From positions 28,222 through 92,221 of the forward strand of contig QANU01002056.1 of NCBI GenBank assembly GCA_003254905.1: 64,000 nucleotides of DNA. The letters are read 5' to 3'. Positions within the stretch are counted from its first letter, which is position 1; every line of letters begins with the position of its first letter. This document shows, piece after piece, positions 34,169 to 47,420 of this stretch. This DNA comes from Nissolia schottii (lineage: Eukaryota > Streptophyta > Magnoliopsida > Fabales > Fabaceae). The notes under the pieces are model-generated. The model saw nothing but the letters and a program-made list of their open reading frames with translations. It did not search any database and was not told the DNA's origin. A program made the translations under genes and the position numbers.

Positions 34169-35389
34169 TTGAATCTTACCCTAGGAGTTAATCAAATAGT
34201 GTCAGCAACACTGGTACTGCCCAATGCTTAAGAGTATGGACATAATAAACTTCAAAGCTAATTCTGATTTGTGTTATTAGATCCTGACTTCAACCTTAAA
34301 ATAACATTGAAGACATTGAGTAATTCTCAATAGTTATTAGTTCCAGAGAGCAATACTTTTTAGTTACCTTTTTTTTTTTTTTGTGTTTATGCGCAGAACA
34401 TGATTCTATGCAGCCTATCACTGGTAGTTGAATGCAATTCCAGTTGAATATTGTTTTTATCTCCTTTTCATGTAATTTAATATGATGCAGATTTGAAAAT
34501 CCATATATTGAGTATATTAATAAAAATTCATTTCATAGGCATTTATGTAACAAATTTAGATTTTATGCCTTTTTTTTATTATTATATGATATCAAAGATG
34601 TCCTTACCCAAAATACTGCCAAGCCAACTTTTCTAAGAGTACCAACATGTAGAACTTTTATATGTTCATTGCTTCACAATCAAGGAACCAGGGAGCCTAA
34701 TCTTTTACAGAAAACTTTTATCTTTGTTTTTAAGTTATAGCTATTAACATTTCCCAAATTGGAAAAAGGGAGAGGATTATTAACTGCAAAAATTAGAATT
34801 TAGAATGAAGAGAACATTAGCAGAATATGCTCACTACCATTTAGTATATTATCTCTGGTCACATGCTTTGTCAGGAGCCTTCCAAAAAGTGTCTTTCAGC
34901 TGTTAAATTTGAGTGCACTATATCTGCAGGATAATATGCTATCTGGGGTTCCTAATTCTTACTTTGTCCAATTTTTCCATTGTAACAAAAGTAAATTTTA
35001 GTGCATAATTGTTATATTCTGTATAGCACCGATTGTTGGCAGTGAGTAGTATTGCATCTACGCTTCTGACTGTTGTGTTGTGTCATCCATTACGAGACAA
35101 GACACAAGACGGTGGCAGGTTTAGAGTGCTGAAAAATTGTACTTGGGTCAGAAGGATGAGACGGTGGTGAAGGCCAGGAGTTTAGAGGGCTATCTTGGCA
35201 CAGGAAATGAGAGAAATTGAACGCAAAAAGATATAGAAGAAATTGTGTGAGAGGAGAGGATTAAGTGACATGTTCTTTTTGGATAAAAGAATAATTTCAT
35301 TAAGAAGAGAAGAGAATACATAAATTAAGAGGATAAAAGATCTTCTATAAACAGATGAGAACAAAATAAAAAATTACAAATATCTATAG
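34169..35389. other. Intergenic DNA
   Basis: No supported gene. AT-rich with T runs. The right end abuts the 3' end of a minus-strand LINE. Confidence 0.45.
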
Positions 35390-38300
35390 AGTAAAACCTG
35401 TCAATCTCTCAAAATATCTGTTGGAGACAATCCTCTAAAGAAATTGTGAGCTTTACAGCAAATAGATGATAAACACTTAATTTTCTCCCACAAAATATGA
35501 ATTTTTGAGAAATTATCGTTGAAAACGTGATAGTTGCGTTCTAGCTAGATGCACCAAATAGTGGCAAAAACTGTACATTGCCACAAGTAATTAGCTTCTT
35601 TCCTCCTCCCGAAGCCAACAAATCTAGTCAGCAAAATGTATATAGGGTTGAGGACAGACCCAAGATTCCCAAAAATCCCAAATAGATTATTCTACAAGAG
35701 GCTAGCCGCTGAACAGTGCAAAAAAAAGGTGTAGTTGATTATGAATTTACACCGCACATAACACACACGTTGGCGGAAATTTCCTTCAGAGGCCTTCGAA
35801 CCTGAAACATGGCAGTATTAATTCTATTAAGCATAATTGTCTAGATAAAGGATTTGACCTTACAGGGAGATTTGGACTTCCAAATAGGTTTCTCAATGAG
35901 AGAAGAGGGTGAAAGCAAAGAGTGAGTTAGAAATTGAAAGAAAAGACTTGCAAGTGAATAGCCCAGCAGAATCTAGAGACCACAACCTTTTATTTGAGGT
36001 AGAAGACATGTTAACAGACTCAAGGAAACCCAAAAAGACAACTAACTATGAAGCCTCTCTATCATTCAAATTTTTAAAAAAAGTGAAAATCCCAAGAAAT
36101 ACCCAACTACTATAAAAGTTCTAGATAGGGGCATTGTGTAGAGAAGAAAGATGATATAGACGAGGGAAAGAAAACCTAAAAGAGGTGTCCCCTAGTTATC
36201 CTCCCAAAAGTTAAAGCTAGAACCATTCGCCTCGAGCAAGGAAAGTAATGGCTAGAAAGTAGAATATCCCTGGGATGTAAATTTTCAGGGACTATAATGA
36301 AAAGTAAGTGATGTAGATTTAGCGTCCCAACCATTCTTATCCAAGCCATATTTACTCCTGATTACTTGATGCCATAGAGAGTGCAGCTCTAAAGGAAAAC
36401 ACCATATAACCATTTAGTTGCCAAGGTCAAATTTTTAGACACTAAATGCCGAGACCCAAACCTCCTACTTTCTTTGGACGACAAAACACCTCACAATTGA
36501 CCAAATGATCATGTCTCGAATCCAAAGCACTTGACCAAAGGAAGTCCCTCATGATCTTTTCAGTGGATTTGGCTACACCCACAAGTAAGTAAAACAAGGA
36601 TAAAAAGTAAAGGGGTATGCTAGAGAGGCAAGACTAAATACGGGTGATCCAACCCCCTAGAAAAGTAAGCCCCTTTCCAATTCTTAAGGTGCTTGGATAA
36701 CTTTTTCACCACAAGATCCCAAAGAAGAAGCAAATCTAGGGTTACCACCTAAAAGAACATGAAAGTAAACCAAAGGCCACTCCAAACTTTGACAATTTGC
36801 TAAAGAAAAAGTTTGAGGGTCAACATTAATACCAGCTATACCGCTTTTGGATAGATTGATTTTCAACCTAGAGCCTATCTCAAAAATCTGTAGAAGCAAG
36901 AAGACGTTCACCAAACTCTCTGTCATTATCCAGGAACACAATGGTGTCAGCAACGAACTATAAATGGGATACCACAATCCTTTGGATTCCACTTTGACGT
37001 CTCTAACTAACCCATTATTTGTTGTCGTAGAAAGCAAATGACTAAGGACATCCACCACCAAAGTGAACAAGAAAGGGGATAAAAGATTTCTTTGCGTTTA
37101 ACTCCTCTGACCTCGAAACCAAGATTTCAACTCACCATTAACAATTACCGAGAAAGTGCTCGAAGTAAGACATCCTGAAATCCAATTCCTTTACCTTGGG
37201 TCAAACCCTTTCCTTTGAATCACCTTGTCCAAAAAAACTCCAACTACCCCTGTCATAGGCTTTCTCAAAATCCAACTTGAAAATGAGACATTACTTTAAC
37301 CTTTTGTTCATATCGTCCACCATTCATTGGCTATCAAAGCAGCATCTAGGATTTGCCTACCTGCAATGAAAGCGCTCTGGTTCTCTGAAATGGTATCTCC
37401 TAAAACCTCTGCCAAGTAGAGAGAAAGAACCTTGGATCTTATACAAACTGGTGTCAAGACTGGTTGGTCTAAAATCTTTAACTCTAACCAACCTATCTTT
37501 CTTAGGGATCAAGGAAATGAAAGTAGAATTAACATGAACACCAATCTTTCCATTCCTATGGAGCTCATCAAACGCTTTCAAAAGATCAACTTTAATGACA
37601 TCCCAATACTCTTGAAAACAACCTAGAGTTAAGCCACCAGGATTTGGTGCCTTATCTTTATCCATACACCAAACGACCTTTTTTACTTCCTCTTCTGCAA
37701 AAGGCCTCTCCAAAAAAACAGCTTTATCTTGACTAATAGCGAACAAATCTAGACCTTCAATGAAAGGTCTAGAGTAGTGGTGAATTTGGACCCAACCCGA
37801 CTTTAGTGGGTCGGGTTGGGTCAAATTTTATTTTTTTGGGTGGGTACCTGTTGGACCCGCGGCTCGTTTGGATCGGGTCGGGTCGGCGGGTGACCCATCA
37901 TTTAAAATTTTTTTAAATTTTTTATAATAAAAATATATTTTATGATTAAAAAATATATATTATGTTTTGATGCATAAAATGATCTTAGGCCAAAAAAAAA
38001 ATCTAATAACAAAAAAAAATACTTTTTGTTTTGTAATATATATAAAATAATAAAAATAATAAAATGACAGGTCGGCTGGTCAGGCTAGTTTTGACAAGTT
38101 GGACCCGATACCCGACCAAACACAAGTGATGGGTAAGGCGGGTTCGACCCACCGACCCGACCCAAAAGGGAGTCGGGTCGGGTCGGTGGGTCGAACCCAC
38201 CGCTGAACACCCCGAGTCTAGAGTGGTTTTCCTTTTAGTATAAATCCTCAAAGAACCTTGTTATCTTTGTGGTAATAAGACCACTTTCTCTAACAATCTG

Positions 38301-38455
38301 ACCTACCCCAATTTTCAACTCCTTAATCAAACTTTTCCTCTTTCTTCCAGAAGCCACTTTATGGAATATCCTAAAATTCACATCTCCTTCCTTAGCCCAT
38401 TGGATCTTGGTCTTTTGCCTCCAACTGATCTTCTATTTCAACATAATCTCCTTCC
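35390..38455 (-). mobile_element. LINE (non-LTR retrotransposon), decayed, split by an hAT element
   Basis: Minus-strand remnants from right to left: EISWRQKTKIQWAKEGDVNF and FRIFHKVASGRKRKSLIKEL before the RT. Next come RPFIEGLDLFAISQDKAVFL, FAEEEVKKVVWCMDKDKAPN, NSTFISLIPKKDRLVRVKDF (RT blocks, 37470-37770), FTLVVDVLSHLL and RLKINLSKSGIAGINVDP (RT, about 36800-37070). Last is a zf-RVT-like tail NYLWQCTVFATIWCI and LERNYHVFND (about 35520-35600). The catalytic FADD region reads FVADT, so it is mutated. An hAT-type insertion interrupts it at 37776-38216. The endonuclease domain is missing. Confidence 0.85.
37776..38216. mobile_element. Non-autonomous hAT element with 8-bp target duplication
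   Basis: A 441-bp insertion flanked by perfect 8-bp duplications TCTAGAGT (37768-37775 and 38217-38224), the hAT target-site length. Ends are loosely inverted (GTGGTGAATTTGGACCC against GGGGTGTTCAGCGGTGGG on the minus strand). Both subterminal regions are rich in GGGTCGGGT/ACCCGACCC. It splits the LINE reading frame precisely, and LINE sequence resumes on both sides. There is no transposase. Confidence 0.85.
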
Positions 38456-38683
38456 TTCCCCACTATGTGTGTGTATGTATATATTATGTATTTGATTCTA
38501 ATTTCTTGCTTTAAGTGAATTTTCGTTTTGCTATTTTATAATTTGTGTGGTTCATGTGCAGGCCATTTTGCAATAAACTGTTCTCTCCAACCGAAAGTTC
38601 CCGACCTCCTGTTTTTCTTTCCATAGCCACTAGCCACTCTACCTTCTGCAGGGAGCTACAAGCGGCTATCCATTTGATCCTCT
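38456..38683 (+). other. INTS9 5' flank and probable 5' UTR
   Basis: Only about 230 bp separate the LINE from the INTS9 start codon. A C-rich patch at 38560-38680 is the likely transcribed leader. No TATA box is convincing. Confidence 0.4.
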
Positions 38684-41600
38684 ATGAAGTTTGTGGGTTT
38701 CTTAATGTATCCGTATTTTTTTGTGTGTGTGTGGGGTTTAATTTTTGGTTTTCTTTCTTGAATTTTTGCAGACATGTTTGAGCAAAGGTAGGGATTTTCA
38801 CTTCCCACCATGTCACATACTAAATTTTTGTGGGATTAGGATCTTATTGGATTGCCCACTTGACCTTTCTGCTCTCATGGCATTCTCCCCTGTACCCGCT
38901 GCTTTTGATGCCTTTCCATTTGAAGAAAGTGATAGCACTGAGGCCAATATTTTCCATGATTCAAAGGTTGGGTCTGCAAAGAGGCAGAAAATTGAAAAGC
39001 AACTTGACACTAAGAGCTTAATTTTTGCAGAACCTTGGTACAAGACTGTTAAGAACTTGCACCTATGGAATGCCTCTTTCATTGATGTTGTATTAATCTC
39101 CAGTCCTATGGGGATTCTGGGATTGCCCTTTCTTACTCGAATGAAGGGTTTCTCGGCTAAGGTGGTGCTCCTATTGCTGTAAGACTTTATTTTATTGATT
39201 GAAATATGGCCTCATTTTTGTCAATCTTTGTCTCGGAATTTTCTTTATTTATTTTTTGTTTTGATTGGTTAGATATATGCGACTGAAGCATCCGCAAGAC
39301 TGGGAAAGTTATTGATGGAGGATCTTGTATCAATGCACGAGGAATATAGGAAGTTTTATGGAGAAGCAGAATCTAATTTCCCTTCATGGTTGAGGCATGA
39401 AGAACTTGAAACACTTCCTTCTGAATTGAGAGAGATAATATTAGGAAAAGATGGAGTGGAGTTGGGTGGTTGGACGCCCTTATACAGGTGCTCTACCCTG
39501 AATGTAGTTTGCATTTTATGACTTGAACTTGCGACAGAGTAAAGTTTAGTATACCCGAAACCAAAAGCAGTATATTATATGTTATTATCTTGTGTTGAGT
39601 AATTAAAATATTTTCACATTCAACTGTTATTAACTTGCTTGCTGCTAGAGGTATGTTATTAAAAGTCAGGGAAAATTTCCCCAACCTGACACGGAAGCAG
39701 AGATGGGTGGAATTAACTCTTTTGGGAATCCTTCAGTTTTTTGTCTTGATATTTGTTACACTTGTTTGGCTATTCTTTCTGTATTAAATATTGCTTGCTA
39801 GTTAGTAAATGCCAGTCCATTTATCGTTTTAAGTAAAATCATAGCAAACTTTTGTTTTTGAGGTTGTAACATGTGGAATTTCTCAGTGCAGCAGATGTGA
39901 TGGACTGTGCACTAAAGATTAACATGGTTAAATATGCCGAGGAAGCTTGCTGTAATGGCACATTGGTTATTAAAGCATTCAGCTCTGGTGTAGAAATAGG
40001 CAGTTGTAACTGGATTCTAAATGGTCCTAAGGGAGATATTGCTTACCTGTCACCCTCCAGCTTCATTTCTTCTCATGCAATGACTTTTGATTACCACAGT
40101 CTACGAGGGATTTGTGCACTAATTTATTCAGATTTCTCATCCTCGAGTGATACACAAGATGTTGAGGATGGGGAAAACCACTCTGTTCAACCTGCTGATA
40201 AGTTATTACCTATGAAATATGAGATCTTGATATTTTATTTCCCTTAAAATAAGTTATATCTGTTATTCCTGTTCAAAAATTCAATTTATCATCATAAACT
40301 TGAGGTAATGTAAATTTCTTCTATTAACATTGACTTCCTTGTTGATTACTGTTGCAGTTTTCATGATTTGGCTGGATTCAACCATAACACTGAAGAGACT
40401 TTAGAAGAAAAGGAAAAAATAGATTTCATATGCTCATGTGCTATAGAGTGTGTAAAAGGCGGTGGCTCGGTTCTTATCCCTATAAATCGACTTGGAACTA
40501 GTTTGCTGCTTTTGGAGGAAATGACAACATTACTCGATACTTTAGATACAAAGGTGTACTTTCTTTTCATAGCAAGTTCTCTATTTAAGTTGTTGTGTTT
40601 TGTCCTACAAGACCACTTATCATTGTTGGTTGAATGTAATAAACCTGTGCGCTGTTATAATGTCTGCCTTTAGGAACTTATGTGGCTTTAGCCTTGTAGT
40701 CTATTTTTAATTGCAACTAGATCTGGATCCATGTTGTTGCTTAACTTTGTTCATTGTTTAAACTTTTATTGTTTTTCACCTTTTTGTTCTTGTGGTGGGA
40801 AAGATGGGAAGCAAGTTACATAACTAAACATTTGTTGCTGGACTAAAAATCAGATGAGTTTTCTAATAAAATACACAACCAACAAAAGGAATGTTGAATC
40901 AAAATCATAGATGCCTGCTCACTGACTTCTACTGTTAATTTTCTATCTGTAGGTCCCAGTTTATATAATTTCTTCACTGGCTGAAGAATTACTAGCATTC
41001 CTTAACATCATACCAGAGTGGCTTTGCAAACAGCGGCAAGAAAGGGTACAGAGTTTTAATATTATCATTTTGTTTCAGTGCAGTTGCATTCTTTTATTTA
41101 CAAAATTTCACATTTTTCCCACCACTTTAAATGGGTTTGCAGCTATTTGTTGGGGAACCATTGTTTGCCCATGTGAAGCTCATGAAGGAGAAAAAGATTC
41201 ATGTGGTTCCTGATGTTCATTCAGAAAAACTCTTGTAAGAATTTTCTCTCGTTTCTCCTTTCTCTTCTATCTTACTAAGAATTGCTAATAATTGCAATGA
41301 TTCATTTAACAAGTTTTGGTGTCATTTTGCACTTTCTATATGAAAAATTATGTGTATCTGCATACATTTTTTTCCCTTCTAAATTTCTCAGTTTGAATTT
41401 GTCAATGGCCTCAAGAGTGAGAAGGGTTTAACTTTAACAATTTGGCTACACATTCTCACAGATGCTGATGTATTGCTCGTAGAATGCATTTTCAGGAACC
41501 ATGTATTGTATTTTGTCCTCACTGGAGTTTGCGGCTTGGTCCTGTTGTTCATCTGCTTCACCGATGGTGTAGGGATTCAAAATCTTTGCTTATCCTTGAG

Positions 41601-43738
41601 GTGTGATTTACTCCTCACATTATAGAAGTCTTTTGATGCTTCATTGCATTCATTTTTTTCTCCCTTGAATAACATATTTTTTCTTCTAGAAATGTATCGA
41701 GATATATGTGGTCATGTAAGCTTCCTCCTATTAATGAAGTTGGAACGGCCTTAACCAATGTTGTGTTGAATTTACTTTCTGTAGGATGTGTTGAATCCTG
41801 AGCTAGCACTATTGCCTTTCAAGCCAATTGCAATGAATGTTCTTCAATGTCTGTTTCCCTCCGGAATTGGGTAGGCTTTCCTATTCCTTAGTCACTTCTT
41901 CCTATATGTACATTCACATATTGTGTTTCATTGTTCTTGCAAATTATTTTCGAAATATGTAAAAACCTATAGCTGATGACAGTCTATAATTGTGATATGA
42001 AGACCGAAGGATCGTAGGAGAGAAAAACCTGTTTAGAATGCAAAATATAACTCAAACACGGGAGATGGCCGCTCCTGAAATTTGAATTTTTCTTGTAAAA
42101 AATATATTTTTCCGTCTTTGTCCACCCGTCAAAAAAATTATATACCTATACTAAAGAAAAAGAAATATTTTAGTTTAATCTAATGGTCTAATTCTATCAT
42201 ACTCTCTTAGTTTTCTTCCTCACTCTTTTCTCTTTTATTTTTTCTATCTAAATCAAGAGTTAGAGAAACATACTCTAAGCTTGTTCATTTTCCTACATAA
42301 TTGTGTGTAGCTATGGAAATTATGGCTTGTATTGTGTATTTTTCTTGTTTATTTTCCAAAGGTTTTAGATTGAATTGAAAAACATTTTTAAATTTACTTT
42401 TCTAAATTTTGGGCTGGGCATGAATGTTTTCTAATAGAATTCTGAATTAATTATTTGTGACACTTTAGCCGTTTAGGATTGGTTATTATTTTCGAAGTCA
42501 ATATGATGTACCAACTGAGATTTGATCTAGCCGTAATGGGGTAGTCCATCACAATGTGGTGAATCACAGTTCAAATCTCATTTGGGAGAGTCGTCTACAT
42601 TAAAGTATCCAACAGAACTGGAATAGGATTGCTTCTGGTGGGAAGGTACTTGTGTGAAACCCTAAAAAAAAGGTCAATAAGATGTGTATCATCTCTAGTT
42701 TTGATTGTGAAATATGTATTTTTCTTATGCATTGTGATTTTCTTTATAATTTTTAGGTTAAGTAAAAAAAATTTATTATCTTCTATACATAAATTTAATT
42801 ATTTAGTATTGCGTTCCACCCCTGCATACAAACTGTGTTTAATGATGACCTTTTTATTTTTAGTATATATTTTTGGATGGGCTCCTTGCTACCATAAGTG
42901 AATAGTTTTCTTCTGTCAGAGAATACATTCAATATCGTTTATTTTGTTCCCTTTCAAATTACACTGCTTAAGAATTTTTGTATGTTCTAAATGATTCTAT
43001 CTTTGACTGCTGATGACAAATTTGATTTATATATTGTTCTTTCTATTTTGATTTCCACATTGTAGGTTGCAGAAAGTTCAGCCTTTATTACAGACATTGC
43101 AGCCAAAGACTGTTCTGGTAATTGTACAACGGTTACTTTATAGTTTATTCACTTTCTTAGTATTATTTGTATGATTGTTCATGTGATAACTGATGATCTT
43201 GTTTTTGATCTTGCTCATCTAGCTCCCTGAGGAATTGAGGTGGAAGATCGATTTTTCAAGTGAAAAGTCTTACTCGGTGCTGCATTACGCTGAAGGTGAA
43301 ACTTCAGAAGTATCATGCCAGAAGGACTGTTCAGAGTTGAAAATCGCACCGGATCTGGCTTCCCAGTTTTATTGGATGACATTTAAAAAGGAAGAAATCA
43401 ATATAGCAAGATTAAAGGGTGAGCTATTCATGGAAAATGCTAGGTATCACCTTTTCTTGGGTAATGATAAAAGCAATTCCTTAGGAAGTTGGCCTTTGGT
43501 GCATTCTGGTTTTCCAGATTCGGAAAAGCTTCTAGCTACATTATCAAAGATGGGTATCAACGCATCTGTGGAACATCGAACAAGGGACCCTGAATCAGAT
43601 ACTATATATGTAGTTCATACACAGGACCCTTACAAAGCCATGATAGAGATTGGAACCACCAGCACTGTTATTACTACTGATGAGAATGTCGCTTCCCTTA
43701 TTTATAAAGCTCTGGGCACCATTTTGGATGGGATTTGA
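38684..43738 (+). CDS. INTS9: Integrator complex subunit 9 homologue
   Basis: A subunit of the nuclear complex that cleaves snRNA 3' ends. Its family is a catalytically dead metallo-beta-lactamase/beta-CASP protein paired with INTS11. Eleven exons: 38684-38692, 38772-39161, 39273-39487, 39887-40201, 40358-40553, 40953-41045, 41143-41234, 41483-41600, 41785-41870, 43066-43117 and 43223-43738. They join in frame to 693 aa. The N-terminus MKFTCLSKGRDFHFPPCHIL and ILLDCPLDLS, then LISSPMGILGLPFL where active relatives have HxHxDH, show the degenerate metal site. NEAR-core beta-CASP blocks include CNGTLVIKAFSSGVEIGSCN and PHWSLRLGP, and the end is DENVASLIYKALGTILDGI. Exon 8 uses an acceptor giving LMHFQEPC. 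A LINE sits directly upstream and a SINE lies in intron 9. The product is full length. Confidence 0.93.
42511..42672 (+). mobile_element. tRNA-derived SINE in INTS9 intron 9
   Basis: 162 bp flanked by near-identical duplications GTCAATATGATGT (42497-42509) and GTCAATAAGATGT (42673-42685). The head has pol III-like A box (TAGCCGTAATGG, about 42528) and B box (AGTTCAAATCTC, about 42570) about 40 bases apart, and the tail is CTAAAAAAAAG. Together these are the marks of a SINE copied by LINE machinery. The exact SINE family is not known to me. Confidence 0.65.
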
Positions 43739-46140
43739 TATAATAGATTCTGTTACTGTTGTAAAATCCTTGTATTCGCCTGTTATTCATAATTTTAAGT
43801 TGATAAAGCAACTATCGCTGGTCATTAAATTGTTTATTTGATCCAACCAAAGAGTACTTAAATAAATTTTTAGAATTTAATAAATTGTGAATTGTGATTT
43901 TCACCCTTAATAAAAAAAATTCTTTGATTTTTTTTTTGTGTGCATCAGGGTGTCCATTATTTACTAATCATTTTGCAATAGCTAAACTCACGCGAGATGG
44001 TTGATTATAGTCACGAAATATTTTTTTTTATTCTTATGAGTGAAAATTAAATCTTCAATCACATGATTAAGAAATAACCCGAGTTATCATCACGTTACAC
44101 GCGGTTAAATTTATGTAGTTTTTCTCCCATTCTCAAAAAGTCATGACCAAGCATGGGAGATATGATTTCTTATACAAGTCTTTAATCATAATTTTTGTTA
44201 AAACGTAGTTATGTAATAAAACAATTAAATAACGTAATTAAAATTCTTTTGTTAATAAATAAATCTATAAGTCACATCTCGGCACATAAATTCCTTGCAA
44301 ATTTTAATGACAAAACTAAAATAGAATATACACATAACAATATATGAAAATAACGTTTTTCTATTTGTGACTCTAGAGCACTTTAGATATAAACAAAATA
44401 GCAAATAGTTCCACTACAAAATGGAGTTCACCATTGACAGTTGAATTGGATTGTGTAGCCTTACTCCGGATCAACAACACTATTTAAAAAATAATGAGAT
44501 TCGGAGTGAGTCATCAAACTCAATGAATGGAAAAATCTCATGGCTCACGTAGAACATAAACAAACATAAAACTCACAATGCAAAATGAATGCATTTATCT
44601 CATATTGCACTATAAAGACTATAAAAAAGGCTAAAATCGTGTAGAGTATTGATATACTCGGTAAGTAAATGTGTGTAAGAAAATTCTCTCGCCTTTGTGC
44701 TGTGAGTATTCATGAGTGAGTAATAAGAGAAAAATAATTGTGAGGTAATACTTGTGAGACTTTTGAATCTAGAACGAAGAGCGATATTTCACAATAGTTA
44801 TCAAGTAACGACGTGAGATTTTCGATGACTCCAGGTAAGTGGCAGTGTCTCACGACTTATTTTAACGACCATTAATAATTATTTTCATGAATGTTATTTT
44901 ATTACAAGAAAGTTTATGATATATCTTTGTGAGAATATTATCATAAAATATTTTAAAATGTCCAAGGAAGATCAATTTCAGAAATACTTTATGAAAATTA
45001 ATTATGAACTCATAAAAAAATTTATTTACACGTGGGCCATTTGATTGCAAGGAATTGCATATGTTGCATGATGAGTATTACCATTTTGTTTAGAGATTAT
45101 TACCATAAAGATAAATAAATGTTTAAGTTTTGACTAGGAGTATCTAGATTAGAATTGTATGTGGGCAACAGCCTATGTTAATCCTAGTACCTTGTAGACA
45201 TACCGTGATGCTCGGACAAATAACATACTGTGACGCTCGAGCAGTTAAACTTTAAGTGAAGCTCGGGCAAAACTCTAAAGCAAACATCTCCCAAGAGAAG
45301 CATTAAAGCTTGCTCCATGCTTTGTTTCTTTGTCTCAAATATTTAGGTGCAGCAACATTCACGTTTTATATATAAAAGAAGCAAGAGTTACATAAGGTCT
45401 ATAAGTTGTGAAAGTAGAAACTTGTAATTTCATGAGAAAAATTTTGTTATAAAGTTAAATATGAGACAATGACTATAAAACATTGTTCCATGTAGAAACC
45501 AAAAGGAACCAGATGAAAAATCATATCATGAAACAATTTTAAAAAAATAAAACTTGTTGGTCAAAGTAAATAGATGCAGTAGTAAGTTTATTGAAGGAAA
45601 ACATTAATAAAATTTATGAAAGTAATATACTTGTGAAGGAAAAATAAAAGTAACATTAATTTTTTATGCATGTATAACATGTGATATTTTAATAATGTAA
45701 CGTATTTATATTATACAATTAAAACCTTAAGTTAAATAAAATAAAAATAAACAAAATAACAAAGGTTATAAGTTTTCAAAAGAAAAAAAAATCATAAGGG
45801 ACATTTTCAAAAGAAGCAGTAAATATATGCAAAGAAGGAAGCAAAGACTATATAAGGTCTATAAGAAACAAAATTTGGAACTTGTAATGTCACATGAGGA
45901 AAAATTTATTATGCATGTATCAAAAGAAGAGGAAAATGGTAACTTGATAAGAGACAATTTATGGCTACTACTGTGAACATGCATTGTAGGTAGCGTATTG
46001 TAATATCATAAGATACGAGTAAGATAAAAATAACTCGTAATAATAGTGAACAAATTAATATAAATAGGTATTGAATAATTATAAATATGGGGATAAAATA
46101 AATAATTAACTTTTAGTTCATGTGGAAGATAGCATCCTCC
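43739..46140. other. Intergenic DNA after INTS9
   Basis: No supported gene. 43870-43930 resembles one end of the fold-back family at 25100. 45197-45276 holds three imperfect copies of GTGAnGCTCGnGCA. A direct repeat of about 80 bp occurs at 45372-45450 and 45832-45912 (shared ATAAGGTCTATAAG and GAACTTGTAATnTCA). Confidence 0.5.
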
Positions 46141-46575
46141 TTGTGAACACCCAATTTTGTCCGGTCTTTCTTTATTTATTTTATGATCTATTTTTATTTT
46201 ATGTTTTTCATTTATTTGTTTACCGTGTCTACTTGTTTTTCTCATTTCTCTTTTTTAGCCCAATTAGTAAAAAAAAAAAAAGTTTACTTGTTTGGTCCAA
46301 AATTTGTGTTGGCCCAATCTTTTAGCCTATTACATTTTTTTAACCCAAACAAAAATAATTTAAAAAAAAAACGAAAAAAGAAGGGGCTCAGGCTTGTGCC
46401 TTTTCCCCCAAAACCCATTAGCATTCTCCTCTTTTCCGAATTTTGCCAACAACCAAAATACAAAAAGCAATGTACATACATAAAATAAGAGAAACAGCAG
46501 CAAGCAAAGTGAACATCGGGTGTTCAGAATTTGACACCACAAATACAGTCTAATTCACAGAGTAAAATGGGAACC

Positions 46576-46579
<4 letters not shown>

Positions 46580-46624
<45 letters not shown>
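46580..46624. repeat. (TA)n microsatellite
   Basis: About 22 uninterrupted TA units inside the long LTR. Confidence 0.95.
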
Positions 46625-46631
<7 letters not shown>

Positions 46632-47420
46632 AATAAAAAGTCACCGGCACCATAAAAAAAATCAGTAAAAATTGCTAGAGGAAGAAGAAAAAGCTGAGAG
46701 GTATGTGATTCTCCTTCTTTCTAGCCATCTGTTTATAAAATAAAACAAAAAAGAAAAGGAAGACAGAAACCCACAGCCACCACCGAACCACCACACACAC
46801 ACCCCCCCCAACATCACCCTCATACCATCACCATAACCTCCAAAAACAACACACACAAGAACGAGAACAGATCTGAGAGAGGGAGGGTTGCTTGCCGCCG
46901 CCGGCGACCTGCCATGGCGGCTGTAGCCCCCTGAAGTCACGGAGAGGGAAAGCAGAATCGAGAGTGTGTGTGAACAGATCTTATTGAGAAATAGCGAGTG
47001 GACAGATTGAGAGAGATAGAGAGAGCACGGACCGAGAAAGAGAAAGGGAGCCGAAGCCATGCCGTCGCAGGCAGCTCGACCGGCGTCGGCCCCGGTGGCC
47101 CTCCATTGAAGTCCTCCCACTCACTCTCTCTATGTTCTCATTTTCATTTTCAATTGTGACAGAGATCTGAAAATTGTTTTGACTTTTCTTTTTATTCCTT
47201 TTATTTTGACTTTTCTTTTAAATGTTTGGGCTGGTACCTTCTTACTCTTGTGGGTCTTTTTGATTTGGGTCATGTTTGTTGGGCTCCTAAGGTGGGCTGT
47301 AGCCATTTTCCTTTTCTTTGGTGTGTTTGGGTTAAAATATAGGGTTTAGTATTTGAGTTTCTTTTTTGATAAGATAATGTGAGAATGATAGGGGTAGAGA
47401 AAAAGAAAGTGCAAAACTTT

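Noticed and set aside
41461..41482. Alternative acceptor at the CACAG before 41461 for INTS9 exon 8
   Set aside because: It leads to an immediate in-frame stop after the exon 7 phase. The acceptor ending at 41482 keeps the frame and gives LMHFQEPC.
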